Source: Hygrophila difformis (taxonomy: Eukaryota > Streptophyta > Magnoliopsida > Lamiales > Acanthaceae). Taken from it: 64,000 bases of DNA. The position numbers and the translations under genes were made by a program. Below the pieces are notes generated by a model. It searched no databases, had not been told where the DNA came from, and saw only the letters and a list, made by a program, of their open reading frames with translations. Positions 32,114 through 44,300 of this stretch are shown in pieces. Where the stretch lies: positions 46,239,417-46,303,416 of the forward strand of contig JAOANR010000011.1 of assembly GCA_030278955.1 (NCBI GenBank), given 5' to 3'. The first letter of the stretch is position 1; each line of letters starts with the position of its first letter.

Positions 32114-33464
32114 ATTACCAAAACAGTCCGCTACGAATGCTGATTATGTCCAAATCAGTCCATTGTTCACTAATTATGCTCTAATTGCCAACGTGGCAAG
32201 GGTTTAAATTTAAACCTGACACGTGGGCATAATATTAGTCCATTTTCTTTTATTTTTTGTCAATTCATTCCTAAACTTTTGTCTTGTTCCAGTTAGTCCT
32301 CTAGCCAAATCAATCATTTTATATTAATTGGTCTCCTCCAATCTTTCAAATTATTTAATTTCAGGCCCAGAACCCTAAATTTTTTTTTATTATTACTAAT
32401 TCATTTATCAAATAAATGTACAACATACTTCCGTAAATAAAATTAAAACACTGAACCTCATACATTGGGTTTGACTACCTTGTTATCGGGTCTTCCAAAT
32501 ACCGGAATTTTTACGGACTCTCTCTAATCACCCGACCGCAACTGATGGTTAATTGGTTTTGGTTTCCTTCAGTAACAATCAGCACAACCTTACTTTGTTT
32601 CCTACCTTAGGATGTATCAATGTTTGAGAAAATAATTTAACTTGAATTTTTGGAAGATTATGGATATAGGAAGCCTTGATTTTATTGAAAAAATATTAAA
32701 ATATTAAAAAATAGCCTGAATTTTATTGTACATGCTTTCTGCATCCATAACATTCCAAAAAGTAAAATTAAATCATTTACACAAAAATTAAAATTAAATC
32801 AATTACTCAAACCTTGCTACGTTCTAAGGTAGGAAACAAAGTAAGGTTGTGCTAATTGTTGCTGAAGGAAAATAGAACCAATGAACCATCGGTTACGGTC
32901 GGGTGGTTAGAGAGAGTCCGTAAAATTCCGGAACTTGGAAAACCTGGTAACAAGACAGTCAAACCCAATGTATGAGGTTTGGTATTTAATTTTATTTACG
33001 GAAATATGTTGGCATTTATTTGATAAATGAATTAGTAGTAATAAAAAATTTAAGGTTCTGGGCCTGAAATGAAATAATTTGAAAGGTTGGAGACCAAATA
33101 AAATAAAAATGACTGATTTAGGTAGAGGACTAAATGGAACAAAACAAAAATTTAAGACTAAATTGGCAAAAGATAAAAGAAAAATGACTAATATTATGAT
33201 CGCTTGTCAGGTTTAAATTTAAACCCTTACCGCGTCAGCAGTTATATCATAATTAGTTAACAAATAACTGATTTGGACATAATTAATATTTGTAGCGGAC
33301 TATTTTGGTAATAAAATAGAGAAATGATTGATTTGGTAAATAAATTCCACACTTTTGAGTGGCAATATATACAATTTTACTCGTGTTTTAGTCCTTCTAT
33401 TTTTTGGTAAATAACCGGGTATCTCCAGGGATCCAAGACTATTCCCTAGAAGATCTGTATGGGT

Positions 33465-33575
33465 ATTAAGGGCATTTCTCCCAAAACAATTTTTTCCATA
33501 TACAAGGCTTGAACCCGAGACCTTGTTTAAGCGACTGGAGCCCCAATTCACTCAAGTCAACTGTTTGTTGAGTCA
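33465..33575 (-). mobile_element. tRNA-derived SINE-like repeat, copy a
   Basis: On the minus strand, GGTCTCGGGTTCAAGCC resembles a pol III B box (GGTTCGAnnCC). Upstream GTTGACTTGAGTGAATTGGG is a weak A-box candidate. The same 100-bp segment recurs diverged at 62870-62975 (shared plus-strand words TCTCCCAAA, CATATACAA, TTTAAGC, CAACTGT). Confidence 0.5.
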
Positions 33576-34950
33576 TTCTCTTTGAACTAAGTAAATATAA
33601 TTTATTTTTTTTGCTTGACGGCCAATAAAGATTAGGCAAAGAAAACAAAGAAAAGACAAGAATACAATTTACAAAAATGTATATTATTTGAATTGAATCA
33701 AATTTCAGAAATTCAAATTGATTGAAAGTTGCAACCTTTCATAATCCAAGTTTGCACTTCTGCAAAGTAACACTTTTCCTTTGCCCCCAGCTTCGTCCAC
33801 AACATAAATATCCACCCTTTATTATTCATCTATCTTTTGGGCGTTTCATCAAGTATTTTAAAAGTCAAACAAATTATGAAAACATTTGAATGAATAATGA
33901 AGATGTCCCACGCATAAAATTGTTAAGCATACAGAAAAGAAAAATGCATATAAAAAGAGGCACATGAACATATTAACCTATTGATTAAGAATAATACTCT
34001 ATTTATTTTGGACATTTCCCCCTTAGAAGTTACTTGTAGCTCTTTCGGAGATCGAAAGAAGTAGCTGATCTAAAAGTCAAATCTTAACTTTTTTCAGAAA
34101 CAAGTTTAGTTTAAGGATGTTTTTCACGGGAACGGTTTATAGGCCGAATTGGGGAGTTTCAGTACATGCCGAATGTGCTACGTTTTAGTGTAGATGATAA
34201 GTGATTAAGTTGCATTCATTTTCCAAAATCGAGGACGGCTGCTCGGTTTGGAAGTAATAATATATGCAATTAATCAAAAAATAATAATGATTGACTTTCC
34301 AAAAAGCACAACATATGTGCTACGTTTTAGTACAGTAGATGATAAGTGATTTTGTTGCATTCAGTTTCCAAAATATGGTAATAAAAATCACATATGTTGC
34401 ATTCAATTCAAAATATGATAATAAAAATCACAATACAAAAGGTATCACATATATAATTTAGATTTATCATTCAGCTTGAGCTGAATCAGCCTATAAACCT
34501 TTCCCGTTTTTCACCACTACTTCTACTTTTGTCCAAACAGACATGTCTTAAAATTGATTTTTAGAGTTGTTAACACCAATTACTAAATCTTACCATTAAA
34601 TTACCGCATCATTAATTTATTTTCCATATAAGAAAATGATAGAGCAATCTTATATGGATTTTCAACCCACCACACATGTTTTTTTTTTTCCCTTCCATGG
34701 AATTCAGTAGAATTTTAGTATATTTAATAGTATTAAATATATATATATATGTATGTGTGTGTGTAGGAATATATTTAATGGTGAATTATCCCATGGGTCA
34801 TCCAATTACTCTCCTTTCCATGTATTGTTCTAGTGCAAAAGGGTTATTGCCAGAACTCTATCCAGCACCTTTCTTTATTTGGCATTATATTTTTATACTT
34901 CCTCGGACAATGATTATAAGTTACTACGGGCAATAAATTTTTTTCCAAAA
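33576..34950. other. Intergenic DNA with a short duplication
   Basis: No gene is seen. GTGCTACGTTTTAGT followed by GTAGATGATAAGTGATT occurs twice (about 34177 and 34318), a diverged tandem duplication of roughly 145 bp. A TA/TG microsatellite lies at about 34737-34765. Confidence 0.4.
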
Positions 34951-34952
34951 TG

Positions 34953-35155
34953 TGGGGTGAAAGTTGGACGCGGTCCGAGTCGATGCCGTATTCGATCATA
35001 TTCGAATTCAAATTTGAATGTTGCTATCCGGGCGGATATATGACCAGATATGAGATTTGAAATATCAGCCCATATCCGTAAAAATTCGAATATTATGCGG
35101 ATATTATCCAAATTTTATATATGGATATTCGGATATTTATATATATATATATATA
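34953..35155. mobile_element. Decayed GGGTGAAAG-end repeat with CGGATAT units
   Basis: It starts GGGGTGAAAGTTGGACGCGG and contains many TATCCGnATAT/ATTCGAAT words. A related end (reverse complement TAGGGTGAAAGCGGGACGGA) lies near 50634. The pattern of a hAT-like TIR followed by self-complementary units fits the other hAT MITEs here, but no second end or TSD is found. Confidence 0.35.
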
Positions 35156-35463
35156 TATTTTATACTACTCCATCTATTTTAAAATAAATTTAACATTTAC
35201 ATAGTTGATATTATTCATTTAGTAATTTTAAATCGAGTTTTTAACATAGTTATATAGGAATAATAAATTTTTCTAATTTTAATATTAGTACAATTTGAGA
35301 TATTAAGCGTTAAAAATATGTATTGGATTGCGTGAAATACATGATTGTTAAATTTATTAAAAAATTGATACATTATATATATAAATAAATAAATTATATA
35401 TTACATAAAAATTAATATATCCATTAGACCATACGATATTACCATTAATTTAAATATTTAATA

Positions 35464-35804
35464 CTCCATCTGTCCCAACTCAAATATCTTACTTTCAGTT
35501 TTTGGATATCCTATCACAAATATCATTAAATAAAAATAATTAAAGGAGAAATAATTTTCTCCTTTAACAACTATATAGGGGTTGGGGACTTACCCTAGCG
35601 GTCAAGTCCCCCTTCTCCCAACCATAGGTTGGGAGTTCGATCCCCAGTTTGTGTGGTTTGGGCTCCCACACATCTTTGCAGACACATGAGTGACACTGTT
35701 TGCCAAAAAAAAACTATATGGGCCCCATCATATACTCACAAATTAACTTTACCTTAATTCATGTATCCAACAGTTACAGGACGATACAAATGGGAATGAG
35801 GGAG
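35464..35804. mobile_element. Stowaway MITE interrupted by a SINE
   Basis: The ends CTCCATCTGTCCCAACTCAAA and (reverse complement) CTCCCTCATTCCCATTTGTA are inverted and flanked by TA (35462-35463 and 35805-35806). Subtracting the SINE leaves about 200 bp, a typical Stowaway size. Confidence 0.75.
35577..35711 (+). mobile_element. tRNA-derived SINE
   Basis: The head GGGACTTACCCTAGCGGTCA resembles a tRNA 5' half with an A box, and GGGAGTTCGATCCCC contains a B box. A unique tail ends ATGAGTGACACTGTTTGCC plus an A run. Direct repeats AACTATAT flank it (35569-35576 and 35712-35719). It is nested in the Stowaway MITE. The 26.06-26.61 kb segment carries the same 3' end. Confidence 0.8.
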
Positions 35805-35946
35805 TACGTAATATCATTATATTTAGTCCATTGCTCTACTCTAAACGACTAATTTAAATAGGAAAAACCTTACTCCCGTCGTCTTCATCCTTCATCCCCT
35901 CCCCGCCACTCACCGCCCATCGCCCTTAAAAAATTATAAGATTATC

Positions 35947-36789
35947 TGTTGTTATTAACGTGCTCTTGTGCAGATTTAGTAGTTCCATGGTTGTTGAAAC
36001 TACGACAGAACGACCGAAGCAGTTACAGTCAGACATGTGCGACAGTTTCTGTTTCTGTGCGCGTGTCCAACCGACCCACACGAGTCTGATTCGTATCTCT
36101 GTGTATATATACCTGTATTTAGACTCTGTGTATGTAGATTTGAATTGATTTGAGTTGTAACTTTCACTTTTACACACATTACACACTTAGTCGGTTTTTC
36201 TCTCTAGATTTGATCGTTCTATTTTCTTGAGAGTGTTAGGAAAATCCTTGATGTGAGTTTTACATTTTGAGAGATCATTTCGTTCATCAAGGTCTGTGTT
36301 ACATCGATTCAACAAGTTTTCTTGTTGAAAGAATTTCTTCATTCAAAGTTTTTGGAGTTGCCTTGTGAAGGAACTCAAAGGAGATCTGAAGGATTGATTC
36401 AGGACATCTGCTACACCTGAGTTTCAAGATCTGAGGATTCAAACAATCTGAGAAACAGGATTGGACGAGCTGTCCGGTGATCGTGGTTGTGGGGGAGTCC
36501 AAACAACGATCAGTCTACCAGCGAGGAAGTCTTGGTAACAGAATCTGTTTTGATTGTGTAATTTTTAGGTCTAAGATTTTTGAGTGATAGTTTAGAGCCT
36601 GGATTGGAATCCCCCAGACGTAGGCCGAAGGCCGAACTGGGTTACCAAATCACGTGTCTTTACTTTCTGCTGCATTACACTGATTTGCACACTCTGATTC
36701 ACACACTCACTATCGTTCACACGTCGTTTTAACTACTGCTCGACGACCGCGCTAAATCCAAGATTTTCACGTAATATCTGGGACCAACA
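35947..36789 (+). repeat. 5' LTR of the Copia element
   Basis: It starts TGTTGTTATTAACG and ends GGGACCAACA. I find two differences from the 3' LTR: T36146 versus A49810, and G36231 versus A49895. A TATATATA-type core promoter candidate lies near 36105-36112. Confidence 0.95.
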
Positions 36790-36791
36790 CT

Positions 36792-36803
36792 TGGTATCAG
36801 AGC
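36792..36803 (+). promoter_or_regulatory. Primer binding site, initiator tRNA-Met (Copia element)
   Basis: TGGTATCAGAGC lies two bases after the LTR and complements the 3' end of initiator tRNA-Met. Confidence 0.93.
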
Positions 36804-36851
36804 GGCAGACTCTGATATAGTAGAGGCGATCTAAAAAAATTTCTTGGAAAG

Positions 36852-38700
36852 ATGAATAGAGAAGGCGCTTCTTTGTCAAGAACACCATTGTTCGATGGCA
36901 CGAATTATGGATATTGGAGAACTCGGATGAAGATCCACCTTATGGCACTTGGAGATGATGTTTGGGACGCAGTCGAAACAGCCTGGCAACCACCTACTCG
37001 ACCACGAGCTACAGCTGATGGTTCTACGGATCCACCTGGAAGTCGACCAGCAACGAAGGATGAATATACTCAAGCGGAGAAAGATGCCAAGAAAGGGAAT
37101 TATACGGCCTTAAATGCGATTTTTAGCGCCATGGACGAAACGCAGTTCCAGCTAGTCACAAACCACACACTGGCTCATGACGCATGGAGGACTCTAGAGG
37201 TTAACCATGTTCGAGAATTTGAAGATGAACAAGGATGAATCTATTTCTGTCTATTACGGGAGATTCAAAGATATTGTAAATCAAGCCTATTCCTTGGGAT
37301 TGATTTATGATAATCAAAAATTGGTTCGAAAGATGTTGAGGACTCTTACCAAGAAGTATGCTCCGAAGGTTGCAACATTGGAAGAATTGGATAAGTTGAA
37401 CACCATTACCTTGGATGGCTTAGTGGGAATTCTTCAAACATACGAGATGAATCATCTTGAAGAAGAATCAACAAGGAGTATTGCTCTCAATGTGGAAGAA
37501 GAAGATTCTGGAAACTCCTCTGAAGATGATGTATCTTATATTTCCAGAAAAGTGGCAAAGATGTTGCAAGACAGACGTACAAAGAAATTCTACAAACAGC
37601 AAGGTCGCAGTTCCAACGATGTTCCGATGACGGACAGACCACCTCGCAGAGACTTCAAAAGAAAGGATAGCAGCAAAGTTGATCGTTTCAACAACAAGAA
37701 GAAGGACTATGACAAGCCGGACAAGTTTGCCTCGGTGATTTGCTATGAATGTGGAGGCCAAGGACATGTTCGATCTGAATGTGCCACAGCCAAAAGAAAG
37801 GAAATGCGAGAAAAGAAGGCACTGCAGGCTACTCTAGGTGATCAAGACGATGACAGAACCACTGAAGCACAGAATTCAGATTCTGATGAAGTCGTTGCAT
37901 TCACTCTAAGAGAAACAAGTCCTACTATAAAAGGTATTGTCAAGTCAATATGTTTTTCACCTAATAATTGTGATTCTGATTCAGGTGAAAGCGATGATGA
38001 GTACGACCAATTACTTGCTGATTACAACGAACTCAAAGAGGATTTTGAAGTTGCTGTTCGGGAAAATAAGAAGTTGTTAGGACAACTGGCAGACGTCGGA
38101 ATTGCTTATGATCTTGAGGTTGAAAAGAATGAAAACTTGCAAAAGGAGAACAACACCCTTAAAAGCAGAATTCATGTTATGGAGAAAGAGTTTGATGATC
38201 TCAAAGCAAAGAACAATGAACTTCAAAAGGTATCTAAAGGTAAAAATCAACTTGATGAAGTTTTATCTATGGGAAAACGTATTGGTGATCAAACAGGTTT
38301 AGGCTATAAGAAGCAAAGCACTCCTAGCAAAACAAAGTTTACAAGTGGAGGTTTCCTCACTTCAACTACTGATTCACCACCTGAGCTGATAGTCGGAGAA
38401 TCGTCCAGACGACAGAAGGACTGCCTGTACTGCAATCTGCCTGGACACACAGCTGAGACATGCATGCGGATTCTAAGAGATCTTATGAATGGTAGACCAG
38501 TCGTATGGCCTGATCAAGAGCTTCGAAAGAAATTCAGAATGCAGAAGGCATGGATACCTAAAGGTAAAACTAATAATAATAAAGATTCTGCTTGTTTTGT
38601 AGTTCTTTCGGTGCAGGAACGACATCGAAACGAAAAATGGTACTTTGATTCGGGATGTTCAAGGCATATGACGGGAAGAAAAGATAGACAACTTTACTGA
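36852..38700 (+). pseudogene. Copia gag with protease start, frameshifted
   Basis: The frame from 36852 encodes the N-terminal gag: PLFDGTNYGYWRTRMKIHL (DUF4219-like) and the UBN2-type capsid region up to AWRTLEVNH. It then shifts by one frame: 37207-38700 continues at FENLKMNKDESISVYYGRF. About 15-20 residues normally lying between these blocks appear to be missing, so a small deletion caused the shift. The second part has two zinc knuckles, CYECGGQGHVRSEC and CLYCNLPGHTAETC, each CX2CX4HX4C. Between them is a long Glu/Lys-rich coiled-coil segment (VAVRENKKLLGQLADVG to KNNELQKV). It ends in the protease active site WYFDSGCSRHMTG and is then cut off by a one-base shift at about 38680. Gag would package element RNA. 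This copy should not make a full-length protein. Confidence 0.87.
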
Positions 38701-41334
38701 GAAAGATTGTGGAGCCGTTATGTATGGAGATGGTACAAAAAGCAAAATTGCGGGTTATGGTAAATCTAAGGATGTTACTCTTTCTAAACTCTCTAGAATA
38801 TTCTATGTAAATGGTCTTACTACTAACCTTATCTCTATTAGTCAACTTTGTGATGAAGATCTGGAGGTTAGGTTTACTAAACATAGATGCATAGTATATA
38901 ATGATCAAAATGAGATTGTTATGATGGGAGGCCGTAGCAAGAACAATTGCTACATCTTGAAGGATGATATTCCACGGATTTTACTGACCAAGGATGATCA
39001 GACTACTCTATGGCATAAGCGACTTGGACACCTTAACTTTCAGTCACTGCATAAATTGAGTAACTCGAATGCTGTTCGCGGGTTGCCGCAACTACAGAAG
39101 AACGATGAAACCATCTGCAGAGATTGCGCCAAAGGAAAGCAAACCAGATCGAGACATAAGAAGACTGATGACATTAAAACAAAAGAATGCCTCGACCTGA
39201 TACATATGGATCTTATGGGTCCAACCGAAGTGGAGAGCTTAAATGGTAAAAGGTACATTTTAGTATGCGTTGATGATTTCTCTAGATATTGTTGGGTTTT
39301 CTTTCTTAGGTCAAAAGATGAGACTTTTGAGTACTTTGAGGCCCTGAGTAAAAGACTCATGAATGAGAAGCAAAGGAAGATTGCACGAATCCGAACCGAT
39401 CATGGCAAGGAATTCGAGAATCAGTCGTTTGATCGTTATTGCGACGATAATGGAATTACACATGAGTACTCAGCCCCCAAAACACCACAGCAAAATGGTG
39501 TTGCTGAAAGGAAGAACCGAACATTGCAAGAGATGGCTAGATCAATGCTTCACACCAGTTCAATGAGCAAAAGATTTTGGGCGGAAGCTATTAACACTGC
39601 CTGTCATATCATCAACCGAGTGTTGTTGAGACCACACTCCAACTGCACACCTTACCAACTTTGGAACGGTAAAACTCCCACGGTAAAATACTTTCATGTT
39701 TTTGGATGCAAATGTCATGTGTTAAATGATAGAAATCAATTGCATAAGTTTGATTATAAATCTTTGGATGGATATTTCATTGGTTATTCGAATAATTCTA
39801 AAGCATATCGTGTTTATCTTACTAGTGATAAAAAGGTTATTGAATCTACTAATGTTCTCTTTGAGGATCTTGATCTATTAAGAAACAGGGTAGATGATGA
39901 TGAGTTACCTCTTACTCAAAATCATGAGAATGCTAATGGTGCTGAGCAATCTGTCACTGAAGAAGAACATGCTAGTCCTAATGTTCCAGATAGAGGTCCT
40001 GATAAAGATTCTGAACCAGAAAAGGATGCTGATACAGACACTGTTGTCGAGACGACAGCAGAACCACCCTCTGAAGTTCAGAACAACAGAAAAGGTTCTA
40101 GAGTGAATAAACATCATTCAACACTGGACATTATTGGAGATCCACAAGGTCAGAGACAGACTAGGCATAAAGAGATTAATTTCAAAGATCTAGCAAGCTA
40201 CAATTGTTTTGTTTCTATGGTTGAACCAAAGAATACATCTGAGGCGTTGAAAGATGAGTACTGGATTGCTGCAATGCAAGACGAGCTACTGCAATTTGAG
40301 AGGAATGCTGTCTGGGAGTTGACAGAACCACCGCAGAACGCCAACATTATTGGAACGAAATGGGTTTACAGGAATAAGACGGATGAGAAAGGTAATATTA
40401 TAAGGAATAAAGCAAGGCTAGTTGCACAAGGTTATACCCAAATTGAAGGTTTGGATTATGGCGAAACATTTGCTCCCGTGGCAAGGATGGAAGCCGTAAG
40501 GATACTTCTTGCAATTGCGTGCTCTTTGAATTTGAAGCTGTACCAAATGGATATCAAAACAGCCTTCCTTAATGGTAAAATCAAGGAAGAGATTTATGTT
40601 GCACAACCAATTGGATTTGAAGACCCGAAGTATCCAAATCATGTTTATCGAGTCAAAGGAGCCTTATACGGATTAAAGCAGGCACCCAGAGCCTGGTATG
40701 AAAGATTGTCAAAGTATTTAGTGGACAATGGATTTAAGAGAGGAAATGCAGACAAGACGTTGTTCGTGAAGCGTCAGAACGACCACTTAACGATAGCTCA
40801 AGTGTATGTTGACGACATCATTTTTGGATCGACGTCAGTCAAACTCAGAAAGGAATTTGTTGATGCTATGAAATCAGAGTTTGAGATGTCTATGATGGGA
40901 GAATTACACTACTTTTTGGGATTACAGGTTAAGCAAGAGGCTGATGGTATTTTTCTGTGTCAAGAGAAGTATGCTGGAAACATGTTGAAAAAGTTTGACA
41001 TGGATGATTCTAAGGTAATTAGAACACCGCTAGGACAACAGGAGAAGCTGAGCAAGGATGAAACCGGAAAGTCAGTGGATCAAAAGACTTATAGGAGTAT
41101 GATTGGAAATCTACTGTACCTCACTGCTACAAGACCAGATATTTCATTTAGTGCAGGTGTATGTGCAAGGTTCCAATCCGATCCTAAGGAGTCTCATATG
41201 AAAGCAGTAAAGAGGATTATGAGATATGTTAAAGGAACAATGAATATTGGAATTTGGTTTTCGAAAAGGTCATCACTTGACTTGATTGGATTTACAGATT
41301 CTGATTGGGCAGGTTGTTGTGACGACAGGAGATC
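38687..41334 (+). pseudogene. Copia pol: protease end, integrase, reverse transcriptase, RNase H start
   Basis: The longest open frame (from 38720) gives about 870 residues in Copia order. GAG-pre-integrase has LWHKRLGHLNFQSLHKL and the CRDCAKGKQ zinc finger. The integrase core has all three acidic residues in HMDLMGP, RTDHGKEF and PQQNGVAERKNRT. RT has TKWVYRNKTDEKG, YQMDIKTAFLNG, ALYGLKQAPRAWY and catalytic YVDDIIFGS. RNase H starts at FTDSDWAGCCDD. The frame stops being pol at 41335, where a second LTR element is inserted. The reading frame resumes at 46936 if the insertion and one AGATC copy are removed. The catalytic residues I can see are intact, consistent with recent loss of function. 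Confidence 0.92.
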
Positions 41335-44300
41335 TGTAACGCCCCGAAAATTCAAACCTGATTTTCGGAAGCATTACCGCCATACTAACCACCCTAAGCT
41401 AGTGGCCAGCTAACTTAGAATAGCTAGTACAAGGCTGAGTGCAAACCTACAGTGATTATCTGATTAACCAATTATAAGCGGAAACTAGAACAAATAAAAA
41501 CAATAAGCAAGTAATAAATCTCTATATAAATCCAATAATAGAGAACTAACATACTATTCAGGCTTCAAGCCTCATAATTAAAAACCAGGCACCGTGCCAA
41601 AATATTTTAAGTAAAAAGGACTATCAGCCCAAAAGCAGTAAATCACAGATGGCTACAAGCCAGCAGAAGGTAAATCCTAGGCTCACAGGCCTCGACGAGT
41701 AAGTGGTTCAATGGAAGTCAAGTAAAACCAAACAGAATATCACATAAGAATAATTGGATGAAATATATATAATTCAATCTAAGTGATCTCTCAGAATCCC
41801 CAAATCCCATGTCATGCTTTAGCACCTCCAGAGAATCTACAAAACAGACAAAGAAAGGGAGTCAGTACAACGTACTGAGCAAGGGAACAATGCGCAGGGG
41901 AAAAATAAGGGGAAGCAATTAATTAATATAACAAGTAAATAAAACATATAAATAAATCATCACAACATCACATACCATTGCTGCAAACATAACATACAAA
42001 AGACATATCATATAATTAAATCATCACACTGTCCCATACCGGTGCTTCAACCACAACATACACGAAACAAATAAATAAATTGATGCATATGATGCATGAC
42101 CTAACATACACCTATCTACCCTATATGGAAATGCAGATGAATATGCCTAGCCGGCAACCTAAAAACCCGGGCGGTATGAACCCACGGGTGAGGATATCAT
42201 CAACTCCAACCCGTTACAGGGTAACATACACCATCCCCGCAGGGACCACAGGCATCACAGCCCAATTCATACACCCCGAAGGGCCAACAGGCATCACAGC
42301 CAATAATCCCACCCCGAAGGGCCAACAGGCATCACAGCCAATAATAACATGCTTAACAGCCAATGATCCACCCCGAAGGGCAAATAGGCATCACTGCCAA
42401 TAATAACAGGCTTAACAGCCAATGATCCACCCCGAAGGGCCATCGGGACTCAACAACACCTGTGAAGGCTGCCCGATCAATCGTAAACATCATATTACCC
42501 CATTGGCTCATATATCCGTCAATTCCATCATGCTACAAAATTATATGCCATTTATCATGAAATCCAAACACCTAGCCACTAAGTTCACATGCTTGTCAAA
42601 ACTACTATCATAGTTCGTAGCCCCCTAGGCTAAGGCATTAATCAACAATCATAACATGAGCAACCCAATAATCAACATAAGTATGCTTCCCATGACTAAG
42701 GGCATCTATTCCCATTAAAATATAACATGCCTGACATATTGCTCATAGCTCCACTGTTAGGGATTACATCCCAGGTATTGCATATATTACCTTAAATTCA
42801 ACAGTAGTAGTATATGTTGTAACTCCACATACCTGATTACGGATTCAACAAACATCATGCTAGATATATTCAGACATACATATATATATATATATAACCT
42901 CCTCCAGGTTAATTAATAGAGCTCCCAATAAATTCCACGATAACCGTATTCCATTAAACAACCATCAATTCAGCAACCAGCTTAATATAGAATTTATTCT
43001 AGAAATCCCAATATATTAACAACATCAGTATTCAACACCCAACACTTGCATCATATTTAAAGGATATAAATTATTAGCTAATAGCTATTTAGGATCATAT
43101 ATATACAACCGATAAAGCTTTCCAAAATCACATATTGCATATATATAAATATATCACAAATATTGATTAAAGTATATCTTAGCAATATATATATATATAT
43201 ATTTTTTGTTTTCATACATAATATTAAAATATATTTATATAAAGCGGTATATATACAAATATTACTTCATACCAATAAATTGTACTCTTTCCTAAAGTCC
43301 CCAATTGATCAAATAATTAAATGAACTTGATAAGCTTCCAATTACATTAATACAAATTCAATAAGCTTAGTTTTAAACTCATACAAACTCAATAAGCTTC
43401 TAACTCAAATATGCAAAACTCACAATTATCCATGTACATATAAATCTTCGAATATCCAATTCAATCACTAATCCCAATTTAAACTCTTAGCAAAACCGTA
43501 CCATTCTACATCAAACTCTAAAACCCAAAGTTTAATAAGTACTCCAAAATTTCCAAGTTGTAACTCTTTATCATTTGATAATTTAACAAATTACTCGATA
43601 GCTCAAAATTGGCACTCCAATAATTCAAGAATTCTTAACATCCATTTTGCTATACTATTAGAACGTTTATCCAACAAATTCAATAGCTTCTCAATATAAA
43701 ATAAATCCACAACTCAATTAAATCACAGAATAAAGCTAACATGTTCAAGATTTATCTTACTCATTCAAGAATCCCCCAATTTATCAATTTCAACCAAAAT
43801 CGAATATTTTCCCATTTTCACTATCCCTTCACATAATTCAAACCCTTAAATTAGTAAGATCACTTATTGGTTCAAGCCAATGAATTAATCAAAGAGAAAA
43901 TAATACTTAAGATAAAAAAAAATGGTCAATCCAGTAGCAAGAGCATAGTCTGTTCCTTTCCTAATTTAATTACAATATAATAACAAGATTTGATAAAGAA
44001 CAAGCCAAGCCTATGTAAGTAAAAGTCCCCCTGCAGTGGACTTCTTTTTCTGGACTTCTTTTCTTTTAATCCATTATGAAGTCTAGGAATGGCATAGTAA
44101 ATAACCAACCATAATTAAGTGCAATCAATTAACCAACCATGAGCATATATACACATATACGTATATAGTATATATTAGCAGTGTAGATTAATGCCATTTG
44201 AACTTAATCTTTCAGAAAACAAAGCTGACAGTTCAAATTCATCTCCAGGGGAAATATAGTGAGATTATACACACTCACCGTGCATCTAAGTCCATGAACA

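Larger units (their letters stand above)
27165..33345. mobile_element. Long fold-back (inverted-arm) element, split by an LTR retroelement
   Basis: Removing the LTR element at 27203-32113 leaves about 1.27 kb that is almost wholly an inverted repeat centred near 32700. Left-arm words include CCAAATCAGTCATTTTTCTA, CCGCTACGAATGCTGATTAT, GGGTTTAAATTTAAACCTGA, TTTCAGGCCCAGAACC, CGACCGCAACTGATGG and CCTACCTTAGGATGTATCAA. Each has its complement in mirror order between 32815 and 33345. Arms are about 620-645 bp and still highly similar. No coding sequence. Long-arm fold-back or MULE-derived elements look like this. The exact ends and TSD are not resolved. Confidence 0.75.

Noticed and set aside
35577..35660. 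A tRNA gene at this A/B-box-like sequence (and at 52153)
   Set aside because: There is no cloverleaf with paired acceptor arms, and both continue into SINE-type tails with A runs.
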